This document shows positions 53,132 to 62,889 of a stretch of 64,000 nucleotides of DNA, in pieces. The DNA lies in NCBI RefSeq assembly GCF_018364065.1, contig NZ_JAGZMO010000007.1:1-64000 (forward strand), in the 5' to 3' direction. Source of the stretch: Veillonella sp. Its GTDB lineage: Bacteria; Bacillota; Negativicutes; Veillonellales; Veillonellaceae. The number at the start of each line of letters is the position of its first letter. Within the stretch, counting starts at the first letter, position 1. The notes under the pieces were generated by a model, which did not search any database, was not told where the DNA came from, and saw nothing but the letters and a program-made list of their open reading frames with translations. The position numbers and the translations under genes were made by a program.

Positions 53132-54379
53132 ATGAAGCCTACAACTCGTAATACGTGGCGCCGTGCCGCCTTGATGACTATATTGGGAACCGCTCTATGC
53201 AGTTCCGCCCTTGCTAATGAAAGCATGCTCCCTGCCAATGCAGTGCCTAATTTAAAATTGCCCACTCAGATTACTAAAGAGGAAGAACGGGTAGAACGTG
53301 CCAGAATCTCTTCGGAAGGTCAAATGTTATCAGCAAAAGCCGTGGATCCGAATGCGCTCTATTCAGATAAACGGTTGCCTAATCCGTATAAAGCCTATGT
53401 TTGGCGCCGTGATGTAACCGCTCATAACCAAAAGGCCACATTGCCTACTGCGTTCCGTACATCGCAAAGTTATTTTAAAGATGTACCAAACCGTACATCG
53501 GAGTCATTGCCTGACCGGGACGGTTTAAATACACTGCAAATGTCAGGCAGCGCACAGCCTACGATGGAACAATACAAGGAATTGGCTCAAGTATTAAAAA
53601 CTAAGGCATCCGGTCCTATTTACGTAGTGGATTTACGACAGGAAACGCACTTATATGTAAACGATATGCCTGTCAGTCTCTACGGCGACCGCGATTGGGG
53701 CAATGTAGGTGAAAGTAGAACTTCCATTTTACAGAATGAGCGTCAATTGACTAAAACATTGCCGGGAACGACGATTGAAACGGCTGAAATTGCCCGTCCT
53801 GCAGGCGCCAAGTCCGGTAAAAAAGGCCCTGTAAAACAGGAGTCCATGGTAGTCAACAAAGTACAAACTGAAGAACAGGTAGCTCGTGAACTAGGTCTGC
53901 ACTACATGCGCATCACCGCGACCGACCACATTTGGCCCAGTGCTGAAAACATCGACCAGTTCATTGCTTTTTATAAAAAACTTCCTTCCAATGCGTGGAT
54001 TCATTTCCACTGCGAAGCCGGTCACGGCCGCACTACCACCTTCATGACCTTGTATGATATATTAAATAATCCACAAGTTCCGCTAAAAGATATTTTGGAT
54101 CGTCAGTATATGATCGGCGGCATTCAGTTGGTTCCTGATGAAGATTTATTGCCACCTTACCGCACCAATACTGACTTATCCTCCGCTAACACACCAAATA
54201 CAGACGGCGATGATGCAGATTCAAACGACTCTTGGCAAGATCCATATACGTTGGAACGGGCCCTGATGATTCAGAAATTCTACCGCTATGTTCAGCAGAA
54301 TAAGAGTTCCAACTTCTCCACAACCTGGAGTGAATGGCTTCACCCTGATGCGAACGTAGGTTCTATTAAAAATCTATAG
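53132..54379 (+). CDS. Exported PTP-like (cysteine) phytase / inositol phosphate phosphatase
   Basis: 415 residues. A signal peptide (MKPTTRNTWRRAALMTILG ... ALAN) precedes a domain of the protein-tyrosine-phosphatase-like inositol polyphosphatase type known from Selenomonas ruminantium and Megasphaera. The P-loop HCEAGHGRT (about 292-300) has the nucleophilic Cys and Arg, and TATDH-type ITATDHIWP (about 265) supplies the general acid. VVDLRQETHLYVNDMPVSLYG is also typical of this group. It probably removes phosphates from phytate or other inositol phosphates in the periplasm. AAAGGAGG precedes the ATG. Confidence 0.88.
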   Translation: MKPTTRNTWRRAALMTILGTALCSSALANESMLPANAVPNLKLPTQITKEEERVERARISSEGQMLSAKAVDPNALYSDKRLPNPYKAYVWRRDVTAHNQKATLPTAFRTSQSYFKDVPNRTSESLPDRDGLNTLQMSGSAQPTMEQYKELAQVLKTKASGPIYVVDLRQETHLYVNDMPVSLYGDRDWGNVGESRTSILQNERQLTKTLPGTTIETAEIARPAGAKSGKKGPVKQESMVVNKVQTEEQVARELGLHYMRITATDHIWPSAENIDQFIAFYKKLPSNAWIHFHCEAGHGRTTTFMTLYDILNNPQVPLKDILDRQYMIGGIQLVPDEDLLPPYRTNTDLSSANTPNTDGDDADSNDSWQDPYTLERALMIQKFYRYVQQNKSSNFSTTWSEWLHPDANVGSIKNL

Positions 54380-54447
54380 ACAAGAACATACTTTCTAGTT
54401 ATACTAAAGGTACATATTACCGGAACATACGGAAGGAAGGATTGCTT

Positions 54448-55071
54448 ATGACCAGCCAACGCACTAAACACCAAGTAACAGCTCAACATACGGAAGTTAA
54501 AAATAGTACCGCGTCACAGGATATTTACTACAGTTGCACCTGCGAATTTCCTCGCTTGGGCGCCGTTACCCTGTACAGTCACAATAACCGTTTAGTCGGT
54601 TTAACAATGCCAAGCCAAAAATATGTGTTGCCGGCCATGAACGGCAAATCTAAACAACCTTCTTTAAACGAACTGTCCCATACAGAAGGCCTTCAACGTC
54701 CTGAATTTAAGGCCGGCTTTGAATGGCTGACCGCTTATATAAACGGTGAACGACCTGACACACTCCCTCCATTTGAACTGGAAGGTACAGAATTCCGCAA
54801 AAAGGTATGGCGTCATTTGCTCACCATTCCCTATGGCAAACTTACTACCTATGGTGACATTGCCAAAGCCGTTTACAACAGCTCTGATATTCGGGGCATA
54901 CAGGCCCGTGCTGTAGGCGGTGCGGTCGGCCACAATCCGTTGCCGATTATGATTCCGTGCCATCGAGTTGTAGGCAGTCAAAAACAACTGACCGGCTATA
55001 CCGGTGGTCTCGATGTAAAGAAAACACTCCTTGCTATGGAAGGCGTTGATTTAACGGAATATAAAGATTAG
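54448..55071 (+). CDS. ogt: Methylated-DNA--protein-cysteine methyltransferase
   Basis: 207 residues. The active-site IPCHRVVG (Cys near residue 171) is followed by LTGYTGGLDVKKTLL; upstream are EFRKKVWRHLLTIPYGKLTTYGDIA and RAVGGAVGHNPLPIMIPCHR. It repairs O6-alkylguanine by transferring the alkyl group to its own Cys. The ATG at 54448 has GGAAGG seven bases upstream; a TTG two codons earlier is less likely. It lies 68 bases after the phytase-like gene. Confidence 0.95.
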   Translation: MTSQRTKHQVTAQHTEVKNSTASQDIYYSCTCEFPRLGAVTLYSHNNRLVGLTMPSQKYVLPAMNGKSKQPSLNELSHTEGLQRPEFKAGFEWLTAYINGERPDTLPPFELEGTEFRKKVWRHLLTIPYGKLTTYGDIAKAVYNSSDIRGIQARAVGGAVGHNPLPIMIPCHRVVGSQKQLTGYTGGLDVKKTLLAMEGVDLTEYKD

Positions 55072-55197
55072 GTCTATATGAGTGAACATAAAAAGTTTCA
55101 CTGAAATGAAAACTTAATCGTGCGTCAAGGCGAAAAATATACATGCCTTAACGGTACAAATAACAGTGTGCTAACGATAAAAATAAGTTAAGGATAT

Positions 55198-55252
55198 AAA
55201 AAAGCTGCGTGTTGGAACGAAAGTAAATTCGAACTGACACGCAGTTTTCTTT
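55198..55252. terminator. Bidirectional terminator between ogt and family-B gene
   Basis: Stem CTGCGTGT/ACACGCAG (55205-55212 with 55237-55244) plus an inner CGAA/TTCG pairing, with A-run left and TTTTCTTTT right, between convergent genes. Confidence 0.8.
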
Positions 55253-55319
55253 TATTATTTTGTTTTATTATTGAGATTCGCATTTGCCTGCATTAGCTTT
55301 ACAAGTCTACGCTTTAATT

Positions 55320-56162
55320 TTACTTAATAGAGCTTACAAAGTTTCTAAAGATTGGTGCAAATGTAGCCCGTTCTGAATCGGATGTGGTCATAATGTATGC
55401 CACGGTTGAGTTAGGCTCTAACACGAGTGCCACATACACAGGAAATAGCTGTTCAAATCCACCTACTGCATAATTCATATCGGCGCCGGACACATAGGTA
55501 GGATATTTTGTACCGGTCAATTTAACAACCGGCTGCATGCCTGTTACTTTCATAGTATAGTCCACGTGTGTTCCGTCAGGATTATCGCCTAAAAATCCTT
55601 GTCCTTCCACTAAAGGTTCACCGTTCTGAAGTTTCTTATTAATTGAATAATTTACGAATAACAGGGCCGAGTCGATAGTTGGTTCGTTAAGTGTTTCAAA
55701 ACGTGTGAGCGGATTGTTCTGATCTAGTGCCACCGCTGCCACCACCGCTGTTTGACGACCATCTTCATTCTTTAATTGCCATTGATATACATCAGTATAT
55801 TCACCTAAACGGAATGAATTGATCACATTTAGTATTTTGTTGGCATTATTAAAGTCCATAATATCTTGACGGCGATTCTGTTCCGATAAAAAGATATTGC
55901 TATCCTTTTGTGATGTCTTCTCGCTCACCTTACTTGGATCATACTTGGCTGCCTCTTTAATATTAGATTCCGCTTCTTTAAGCGCATACGGAATCATATT
56001 GGTCTTCGATAAGGTTACCACGTTTACAGCCTTTGGCAACATGGCTTTGCCACCGATTACATCAACCTTAACCGATGACATGTCCGCTGCAAATGAAGCG
56101 GCCGGCATGAAGGCGCCTGCCACGACAACTGCGGCCATGGCCCATTGCTTCCATTGTTTCAT
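55320..56162 (-). CDS. Exported protein of unrecognised family (type B)
   Basis: 280 residues with a signal peptide ending at ASFAAD. It shares a domain with the C-terminal half of the protein at 57719-60082: RLGEYTDVYQWQLKNEDGRQTAVVAAVAL here against RLGKMTEVYQWQV...DGRKTATVLSLAL there, and VALVLEPNSTVAYIMTTSDSERATFAPIF against YPVALLMITSDAERNTFMPEF. I do not recognise the domain. AAGGAG precedes the ATG. Third gene of a minus-strand run of three related genes, likely periplasmic or outer-membrane associated. Confidence 0.75.
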   Translation of the reverse strand: MKQWKQWAMAAVVVAGAFMPAASFAADMSSVKVDVIGGKAMLPKAVNVVTLSKTNMIPYALKEAESNIKEAAKYDPSKVSEKTSQKDSNIFLSEQNRRQDIMDFNNANKILNVINSFRLGEYTDVYQWQLKNEDGRQTAVVAAVALDQNNPLTRFETLNEPTIDSALLFVNYSINKKLQNGEPLVEGQGFLGDNPDGTHVDYTMKVTGMQPVVKLTGTKYPTYVSGADMNYAVGGFEQLFPVYVALVLEPNSTVAYIMTTSDSERATFAPIFRNFVSSIK

Positions 56163-56273
56163 AAAAATTCTCCTTATTGTCTTGAAAACATTTTATTTTG
56201 TTGAAAACGCGCAGTAAAAATTGTGTACTACTCAATTCATCAATATTAAGCATCCGGTATTAACCGGTATACA

Positions 56274-57467
56274 TTAACGAATCTGGAACACTTCTTTCAC
56301 AATCGGTTTCCACAGAGCATAGTCCTTATCGCTTGTGAAGATCATTTGAATCGTAGGACCTTCATCGGTAAGGTAAATGAGCGTGAATACAGCCATAGGC
56401 ATTTCAAAACCATCCACGATCAGGGCTAAACGTGTTTCACTGTATTGGCCTTTGCCGAAGCGAGTGGTTACCAAAGATCCGCTATAATCATCCACAATAA
56501 CATCGGTATTTTCCATATATTTATTCAGCACAACCAATAGCTCCTGTTGGTTCTCCTTGGTTAAATCCGAATTATTTAACGATGCCTTTTTATTCACCGC
56601 ATTGAACAGATTATTTATATCTGCATTCGCAGCATCCATTAGCTTTACTCTAACGGCTTGAATGTCCTTATTCAGTCCCGCCGCCGTATTAGTTCGCTTA
56701 TTTTCGGCAAAATCCTTAGCCATTCTTGCATAGGCCTCGTCAGCGGAATACACAGCAGGATATTTCGCTAAAATTTCTTCCGGTGAAAGTTCTTCATACC
56801 CGTAAACATATTGTAAATCCTTTAACATCTGTTGTACGTCACGGCGTCCTTTCACATCTTCATTATTTCGATTCGCCTCGGTCAGTTCATCGGCAAACTC
56901 TCGCTGTATTCCTTTTTGAATTTCCTCGGACGCGCTAAATGTAGTATCCTGACCATACAACTCTTTCGCCTTTAAGTCCAGCTGAGCTACTGCACGGACA
57001 CCTTGCAAATAATCCTTATCAATACCGACTTCCACTACATATGCCGAATGCCAAGTCAATACATGTCGCGTAGTCCATTGGTGAATATTCCAATCGCGAA
57101 CTTGCTTAAATTCAAAGTTCTGCAATTCCGGTACATTCAAGCGATCCGGTGCGGCCAACTCACGGATCTGGTTGCTGAATTTTCGAGTATTCAGATCAAT
57201 CTCGGGCGTCATATCCGCTGTGCCGGATGTAATTTTATGATAATCCCCGGTCTGCGAGTCGATAACACCTGTAGAAACCTTTACATGTTTAAGGTCCCGC
57301 TCCGTAACGCCTTTCGGCATAAGGACCTGCTGATTATTAACGGTAGTAAATATCGACGGATTCATATCCCCCGGCGTAACCGTCGTTTCTCCTTGTGCTG
57401 CCGCCCATGATGTACAAGCAACACAGAGCACCCCCAATAAAGCAAACTTCATTTTACGTGACTTCAT
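56274..57467 (-). CDS. Exported protein of unrecognised family (type A)
   Basis: 397 residues with a signal peptide ending at SWAAAQ. It shares a domain with the N-terminal half of the protein at 57719-60082: FTTVNNQQVLMPKGVT against FTTVDNKELPLPIGVT; VRDWNIHQW...HSAYVVEV against YRDWNMYQF...HHTAYVTEI; and a C-terminal VDGFEMPMAVFTLIYLTDEGPTIQMI against FDSYEIPVGAMSYLRFDEQGPVFTIV, ending QIW/VFQIR-like. The middle is a long Lys/Glu-rich helical stretch. No known family recognised. Middle gene of the run. Confidence 0.75.
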   Translation of the reverse strand: MKSRKMKFALLGVLCVACTSWAAAQGETTVTPGDMNPSIFTTVNNQQVLMPKGVTERDLKHVKVSTGVIDSQTGDYHKITSGTADMTPEIDLNTRKFSNQIRELAAPDRLNVPELQNFEFKQVRDWNIHQWTTRHVLTWHSAYVVEVGIDKDYLQGVRAVAQLDLKAKELYGQDTTFSASEEIQKGIQREFADELTEANRNNEDVKGRRDVQQMLKDLQYVYGYEELSPEEILAKYPAVYSADEAYARMAKDFAENKRTNTAAGLNKDIQAVRVKLMDAANADINNLFNAVNKKASLNNSDLTKENQQELLVVLNKYMENTDVIVDDYSGSLVTTRFGKGQYSETRLALIVDGFEMPMAVFTLIYLTDEGPTIQMIFTSDKDYALWKPIVKEVFQIR

Positions 57468-57614
57468 AAATGACTCCCTTTCTTTATAAATAAGTTATAA
57501 GCTTTTTAATCCTCTATGCTAACACTCTATCCTAATACGCAAATGCCTTCTCACCCCTAACGCTTCTTTAACCATGTATTATGCGCTATTTATTATCGAA
57601 TCTAAATTTCCGTT

Positions 57615-57718
57615 TTACTAATTATATGCTAGATAAGCATCTTATTAATTGCAGACCGGCTAGGCCTCGTACTAATTGTAGACTATAGCTTCCTTACTAA
57701 TTATAGATTAGCATTTCC
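57615..57718. repeat. Degenerate ~25-29-bp tandem repeats
   Basis: Four diverged units starting TTACTAATT or TTATTAATT with a shared TAGA-TAGCAT-like second half, in the gap between the fused A-B gene and the type-A gene. Confidence 0.65.
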
Positions 57719-60082
57719 CTATAAATTTGTAATGAAAGATTCAAATTCCGGCATAAATGTATTTCGTTCCGCATCAGATGTAATCATCAATAGCGCTACA
57801 GGATATGGATTTGTATATACAATTGCCCCGTCTAAATAATAAGGCAATTCAACGCCATTTATATTCACAAACGCACGAGTGCCGGCTCTATACGCATCAT
57901 GTTTGCCTTGATTAATCAACGTAATCGGTGTTTGATCTACCAGATTGATGGAATTATAGGCAAAGTGATTAGCTCCGGTAAATCCGAGCCATTCCTGAAC
58001 CTTGCGATTCAAAGGCCCTTCGCTGTTAATCCATTGGTTATTCAATACCGGTAACATCGTGTTTAATTGATCCTTGGATAAATGAACACCCAAATTCTTC
58101 ATGACCTCCGGCGTCAATGCAAGGCTTAGCACTGTAGCGGTCTTCCGTCCATCAACATCGTTTACCTGCCATTGATACACTTCCGTCATTTTACCCAACC
58201 GATAGGTATCAATTCTATCCTGCTGCTTTAACAGTGATTTATAATATTCACGACTTTTCTCCAAGTCCTGGCCGGTAAAAAGCTCTTTCGTCTTCCAATC
58301 GCGAATAATCGGTCCTTTATCAATGCCCTCTTGTATTCCTTTTTCATGCATCTTGAAGACAAATGGGATTAATATAGATTCCGATAACTTTTTAACAGTT
58401 AGTGTCTCAGATTCGGACACATTTAAGCTCGCAGATGTAAGGGTAAGATGATTTTGCATGTGCTGATTTTGCGTACGTTGATTTTGAGTGTATTGGTTTT
58501 GATTACGTTGATTTTGCTCTACCCGGTTTTGAGTAACCGCGCTTTGCTCAATCCCATTTGCTTCAGTTTGAATCTGCCAAATCTGATTGATTTGTTCTTT
58601 CCAATACGGGAAATCGCCGTCATTAGCAGTGACTATGGTAAATACAGGCCCCTGTTCATCAAAGCGAAGGTAGCTCATAGCGCCCACAGGAATTTCGTAG
58701 CTGTCAAAATATAGCGCCCCACGTACTTCTGACTGAATCATGTCACCAAATAAATTACTGTGAACCTGTTTATTTTCAAGCCGATCAAAGCTAATGGTGG
58801 ACGTATCCATGAATGTGTCAACCTGACTATAGAAGAAACGAGCCGTTTCAAAATCTTCCACCTTCAGTTTCAACTGATTCCGCAGATCTTCCAATTTATT
58901 ATAATGGTCGAACCATTTTTCAGGCTTATCTGCAATTTTATATTCAGACTGCGGCGTATGACTTACTGCATGCTCCTCACGGATGAGCTTTTCCAAGTCC
59001 GTTTCCATCATTTTAATCTTCTGTGCCAAATCGGCTTTTACAGCATCAGTAAATGCTTCTTTATAAAATGCAATAAACTGATTGGCATGGGCCGCATTTT
59101 CCATGAACGGCATGGACTGTAAATTTGTCCACGTCGCATTATAATAAGCTGCACTGTCGTACGTTTTCGGATAGAGCGCCAAATACTGTTCCTTGTTTGC
59201 CGCATTGCGTTCCATCATGTCAAGCAGAACTTTTCTTGTCTGCGATTCATACCCTTCCGCCGGTTCAGCACCGGAATAATTAAGTATGTCAGCCATATTT
59301 TCCAAATAATAAGCGCCTGTCTCTAAGGCCCCCACGGAAGCTGACGTCGGTACTCCATTATCATAGAGTCCATAATATGAGGAAGGATTTTCCTGTGCGC
59401 GCTTTAAAAGCGTCTTCGTAATGGCCAGATCCGCCCGTTCTCCATTTATAAAATCAGGCCCCAGCGCTATCTCCGTTACATACGCCGTATGATGCGCTTT
59501 TTCATCTTGGCCCTGAAACTGATACATGTTCCAGTCGCGATACACTTGACCGCTAAACGCTTTCAGTTCAGGCATCTTTGCCTCATCCGCTCTGCGGCGA
59601 ATGTTTTCCACATAGTTTTCATTCATGGAGCTACTCGACATGACTTGCGTTCCGTCAATTACCCCCACAGGCGTAACCATACGTTTAAAATCAAACACCG
59701 TCACACCAATTGGCAACGGAAGCTCCTTGTTATCTACCGTTGTAAATGTATAACTCACCAGCTGTGGCATAATGCCCGTCTGAAACGCGTTCATATTGTC
59801 AGTTACATCAGTCTTCTCATCGGCCACATTAGTAATTTCAGAGTTTGAACTTGCATCAGCCGTTTCAGACTTTGAATTTACATTAACTATCTCAGACTTT
59901 GAGTTTGCATTAGCCGTTTCAGAGTTTGAACTTCTATTAACCACCTCAGACTTTGAAATGGCATTCACCGCTAATACGGCATCTCCCGGTGCCACTGTAA
60001 CGGCTCCGGCACTTACAGGCACCACACAACACAAGGCGCCTAACACTAACGCGTGAAGTCTTAGTTTATATTTCTTTTTCAA
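57719..60082 (-). CDS. Exported A-B fusion protein of unrecognised family
   Basis: About 787 residues from a TTG at 60082, with AAGGAG eight bases upstream; a GTG three codons earlier overlaps that site. Signal peptide ends near VSAGAV. Next comes a low-complexity Ser/Asn/Glu repeat (NSKSEIVNVNSKSET type). Residues ~110-520 resemble the type-A protein at 56274. A Gln/Asn-rich linker (VEQNQRNQNQYTQNQ) follows, and residues ~590-787 resemble the type-B protein at 55320. So one polypeptide joins the domains of both neighbours, which suggests they act together. Function unknown; the location should be the cell envelope. Confidence 0.78.
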   Translation of the reverse strand: MKKKYKLRLHALVLGALCCVVPVSAGAVTVAPGDAVLAVNAISKSEVVNRSSNSETANANSKSEIVNVNSKSETADASSNSEITNVADEKTDVTDNMNAFQTGIMPQLVSYTFTTVDNKELPLPIGVTVFDFKRMVTPVGVIDGTQVMSSSSMNENYVENIRRRADEAKMPELKAFSGQVYRDWNMYQFQGQDEKAHHTAYVTEIALGPDFINGERADLAITKTLLKRAQENPSSYYGLYDNGVPTSASVGALETGAYYLENMADILNYSGAEPAEGYESQTRKVLLDMMERNAANKEQYLALYPKTYDSAAYYNATWTNLQSMPFMENAAHANQFIAFYKEAFTDAVKADLAQKIKMMETDLEKLIREEHAVSHTPQSEYKIADKPEKWFDHYNKLEDLRNQLKLKVEDFETARFFYSQVDTFMDTSTISFDRLENKQVHSNLFGDMIQSEVRGALYFDSYEIPVGAMSYLRFDEQGPVFTIVTANDGDFPYWKEQINQIWQIQTEANGIEQSAVTQNRVEQNQRNQNQYTQNQRTQNQHMQNHLTLTSASLNVSESETLTVKKLSESILIPFVFKMHEKGIQEGIDKGPIIRDWKTKELFTGQDLEKSREYYKSLLKQQDRIDTYRLGKMTEVYQWQVNDVDGRKTATVLSLALTPEVMKNLGVHLSKDQLNTMLPVLNNQWINSEGPLNRKVQEWLGFTGANHFAYNSINLVDQTPITLINQGKHDAYRAGTRAFVNINGVELPYYLDGAIVYTNPYPVALLMITSDAERNTFMPEFESFITNL

Positions 60083-60130
60083 AGGCCCCACTCCTTCAAC
60101 AATTCCCCTAACATATATATTTATATTGAA

Positions 60131-61603
60131 TTATTTTTCAAAATGCTTGTTTTCGCCTGCTTTTTGAATCAATAATTCTTTCTTCAATTCATACAGTTTG
60201 TGGCTGATGTTTACTTTTACAACCGGTGGTCGGTTCAAGCGCAAATATTCAGGCCACAGGATTTTCATCTGTTCTTCTGCATAAGCTACGATTTCAGGCA
60301 AGCTTGGCTGGTTATAAACTAATTCACCATCTTCGAAAATTGGCACCAACAATGGCACTACATTAAATGTATTGGCCTCCAGTTGTGTCCGTTTCCATGG
60401 ATACTGAGGATTTTCAAAGGTATAGTGCTGTGTAGGATCAATGGTTTCTTCTTCCAGGCAGATTAAATCGCCAATAAGTTTGCCATTGCGTTTGCTAATA
60501 AGGCGAAGCACCTTCTTGCGCCCCGGATTTGTAACCTTTTCAATATTATCGGAGAACTTAATGGCCGGCACAAATTCACCGTCATCGGTCCACTGTCCTG
60601 CCAATTTATATACACCACCTAATGCGGAGGTACCGTCGGCTGTGATCAGTTTCGTACCGACGCCCCAAGCATTGATTGCGCTGTGCTGGCTCTTCAAATC
60701 GGCAATGGCATATTCGTCCAAATCGTTGGATGCGAAAATGGTAGCGTCATTAAATCCTGCCGCATCGAGCATGGCTTTTACTTCGTTAGATAAATAAGCC
60801 AAGTCGCCACTGTCCAAGCGGATACCATAGCCTTTCGGCATGGTGCCGCCACGGCGGTCGCGCACTTCTTTGAACACTTCGATGGCTGCCGGCACACCTT
60901 TATGAAGCGTGTCATATGTATCGACAAGCAATACGAGCATGTTTTCGTATTGTTCCGCATAGGCTCTGAAAGCACTTACTTCGTCAGGAAAACTCATAAT
61001 CCAGCTGTGTGCCATGGTGCCTACCGGTTTTATATTATATTGCGCAGCGGAATATACATTACTTGTACCGTTGAAACCGCCGATGATGGTTGCGCGGGCC
61101 CCATAAACCGCTGCATTAGTCCCCTGTGCACGACGCATACCGAATTCAGCCAAACTGTCCTTGCCGGCAACGGAGCGAATACGGCGAGCCTTTGTAGCGA
61201 TTAAAGATTCGTGATTCAAATACATGGACAACGCCGTTTCAATGAGCATCGCTTCATCCTTAGGTGCTTCCACGCGAAGCAATAATTCGCCCGGGAATAC
61301 GACCGTTCCTTCAGGAGCCGCATATACAGTGCCGGTGAATTTGAAGTCTTTTAAATAGGCTAAAAATTTTTCTTCAAATAAACCTGTTTTACGCATGTAT
61401 GCCAAATCATCTTCGTTGAAGGATAAATTTTTCAGGTAATCGATTACATGTTCAAGACCGGCTACAACCGTGTACGCTCCATCGAATGGATTTTTACGAT
61501 AAAAACGGTCGAACACGCATTTCGTACGATGCAAATTTTTCTTAAACAACCCTTGCATCATGGTGAATTGATACAAGTCGGTTAATAAAGCTTTACTAAT
61601 CAC
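60131..61603 (-). CDS. pncB: Nicotinate phosphoribosyltransferase
   Basis: About 490 residues. LLTDLYQFTMMQG, FRKNPFDGAY-like FYRKNPFDGAYTV, GTMAHSWIMSF with the phosphorylated His, and RLDSGDLAYLS are PncB signatures. It converts nicotinate, PRPP and ATP to nicotinate mononucleotide for NAD salvage. The start is uncertain: a GTG at 61615 overlaps AAGGAG, so the GTG at 61603 is preferred. It stands alone on the minus strand. Confidence 0.95.
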   Translation of the reverse strand: MISKALLTDLYQFTMMQGLFKKNLHRTKCVFDRFYRKNPFDGAYTVVAGLEHVIDYLKNLSFNEDDLAYMRKTGLFEEKFLAYLKDFKFTGTVYAAPEGTVVFPGELLLRVEAPKDEAMLIETALSMYLNHESLIATKARRIRSVAGKDSLAEFGMRRAQGTNAAVYGARATIIGGFNGTSNVYSAAQYNIKPVGTMAHSWIMSFPDEVSAFRAYAEQYENMLVLLVDTYDTLHKGVPAAIEVFKEVRDRRGGTMPKGYGIRLDSGDLAYLSNEVKAMLDAAGFNDATIFASNDLDEYAIADLKSQHSAINAWGVGTKLITADGTSALGGVYKLAGQWTDDGEFVPAIKFSDNIEKVTNPGRKKVLRLISKRNGKLIGDLICLEEETIDPTQHYTFENPQYPWKRTQLEANTFNVVPLLVPIFEDGELVYNQPSLPEIVAYAEEQMKILWPEYLRLNRPPVVKVNISHKLYELKKELLIQKAGENKHFEK

Positions 61604-61786
61604 AGTAATTTTCACTCCTTTTGCTTAGGGCGCATAAACAATCACTCTGAAATTTATCATATTTACACGTCGATACATTGTATACTTTTACTTAACATAC
61701 ATTATACTCATTTTCATGAATAATTCCTATTAGATACTAAAGGAATCTATTAAATATCTAAAGTTATATATCATGTTTATAGTAAC

Positions 61787-61805
61787 AAAAAAGGGGCATA
61801 GCCCC
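61787..61805 (-). terminator. Terminator of the XRE regulator gene
   Basis: Stem GGGGC-ATA-GCCCC (61793-61805) followed on the minus strand by T6, ten bases after the stop. Confidence 0.8.
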
Positions 61806-61814
61806 TCCCTTGAT

Positions 61815-62204
61815 TTATTTCTTCATTGCTTGAAGCTTTTTTATTTCTAAATCTAGCATCAAATTCCGAATATAATTGTAATTATCCGGGTTGCTTACGA
61901 ACGTTTTAGTCTGTTCATCCATATGTTTTAACGTTAGGCCATTTGTGATTCCAAACAAAAGATATTCCGGAGTAGTTCCTAGTGCGTCAGCATATTTAAT
62001 TACCGAGTCGATAGAAAGACCAATTGTTCCATTTTCTAATTTACTAATTGTTGAATGTGTATTAATTCCAACTAATCTCATAAGTTCCGATTGAGAGTAC
62101 TTTTTCTTTTTTCTTAATTCTTTTATTCTTGCACCTATTTTTTCTAGGCGAGAGCTCTCTGATCTTTCCATAGCTATTTGTGTTCTATATTTTGATTCGC
62201 TCAA
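61815..62204 (-). CDS. XRE-family transcriptional regulator
   Basis: 129 residues. A Cro/C1-type helix-turn-helix at about 20-80: IGARIKELRKKKKYSQSELM, HSTISKLENGTIGLS, then ALGTTPEYLLFG. The start is TTG at 62204, with AAAGGAG six bases upstream. The C-terminal 45 residues are charged. It follows a group of small related genes on the same strand and may control them. Confidence 0.87.
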   Translation of the reverse strand: MSESKYRTQIAMERSESSRLEKIGARIKELRKKKKYSQSELMRLVGINTHSTISKLENGTIGLSIDSVIKYADALGTTPEYLLFGITNGLTLKHMDEQTKTFVSNPDNYNYIRNLMLDLEIKKLQAMKK

Positions 62205-62284
62205 AGCATACTCCTTTCATTATAGATTTAATTCATTATGTCTTTAATATCAAGTTTGAAGTACTTTATCTATTGATACATTCC

Positions 62285-62515
62285 TCACACTAATTTTGTA
62301 TATCGCCAAAGAATTAATTTATACGATTCATTAATAAAGAAAGATGTAAGAGCAAGTTTTTCTCTTTCCGGTAAGTTGCTATTCAATAAGTTAGAAAACA
62401 AAAAATCTCCGATTGAAGTAACTATATTATCAGTATTAACCTTTTTCTCTTTCCATAAATTAATTTCGTCTTTTAGTTCTCCAAGCGATTCTCTGAAGCC
62501 TTCAATTCTTGACAT
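62285..62515 (-). CDS. Small hypothetical protein in the paralog array
   Basis: 76 residues, mostly helical, no motif recognised. It begins 43 bases inside the end of the preceding gene in another frame, with AGAAGAA just before the ATG. It may be the displaced C-terminal part of a longer ancestral protein, but I see no clean match to the neighbours. Confidence 0.5.
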   Translation of the reverse strand: MSRIEGFRESLGELKDEINLWKEKKVNTDNIVTSIGDFLFSNLLNSNLPEREKLALTSFFINESYKLILWRYTKLV

Positions 62516-62787
62516 TTCTTCTTGAAGTCTATCAACTCATAAAATAGCTCTATCGCCCCCGGAAAATCTTCGCTGTCGCGGAGCCTTGCCTCTCCCAAAT
62601 GGGTTAATCTCTCCGGCATTTTGCGTCCAAGGTAGATATGTTCTACTGCTTGACATGCTCTGCATACCATTATTCCGCTGTCCGTTTCTTCCCCCATTGC
62701 CTCCTTGATTAGTGGCACCATTTTCGGAATATCCTCCTTGCGAAAACCCCATTCTTCTAATCTCTTCGCTATTGCTGTAATGTCCAT
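62473..62787 (-). CDS. Small protein with WGF-x-EDIP N-terminus
   Basis: 104 residues from the ATG at 62787, with GGAGG six bases upstream. The N-terminus RLEEWGFRKEDIPKM matches RLRKWGFHEEDIPAM of the gene at 62890-63462, so they are related there, but the rest differs. Contains MVCRACQAVEH. Unknown function; a truncated or diverged member of the array. Confidence 0.65.
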   Translation of the reverse strand: MDITAIAKRLEEWGFRKEDIPKMVPLIKEAMGEETDSGIMVCRACQAVEHIYLGRKMPERLTHLGEARLRDSEDFPGAIELFYELIDFKKKCQELKASENRLEN

Positions 62788-62889
62788 TAAAATCCTCCAT
62801 TCCACTAACATTAACAAGCTAGAAACAATTTATGACATAAATTATTCGTTATATCTTAACATATAACTTATTTCTTACACGTTAAAATG

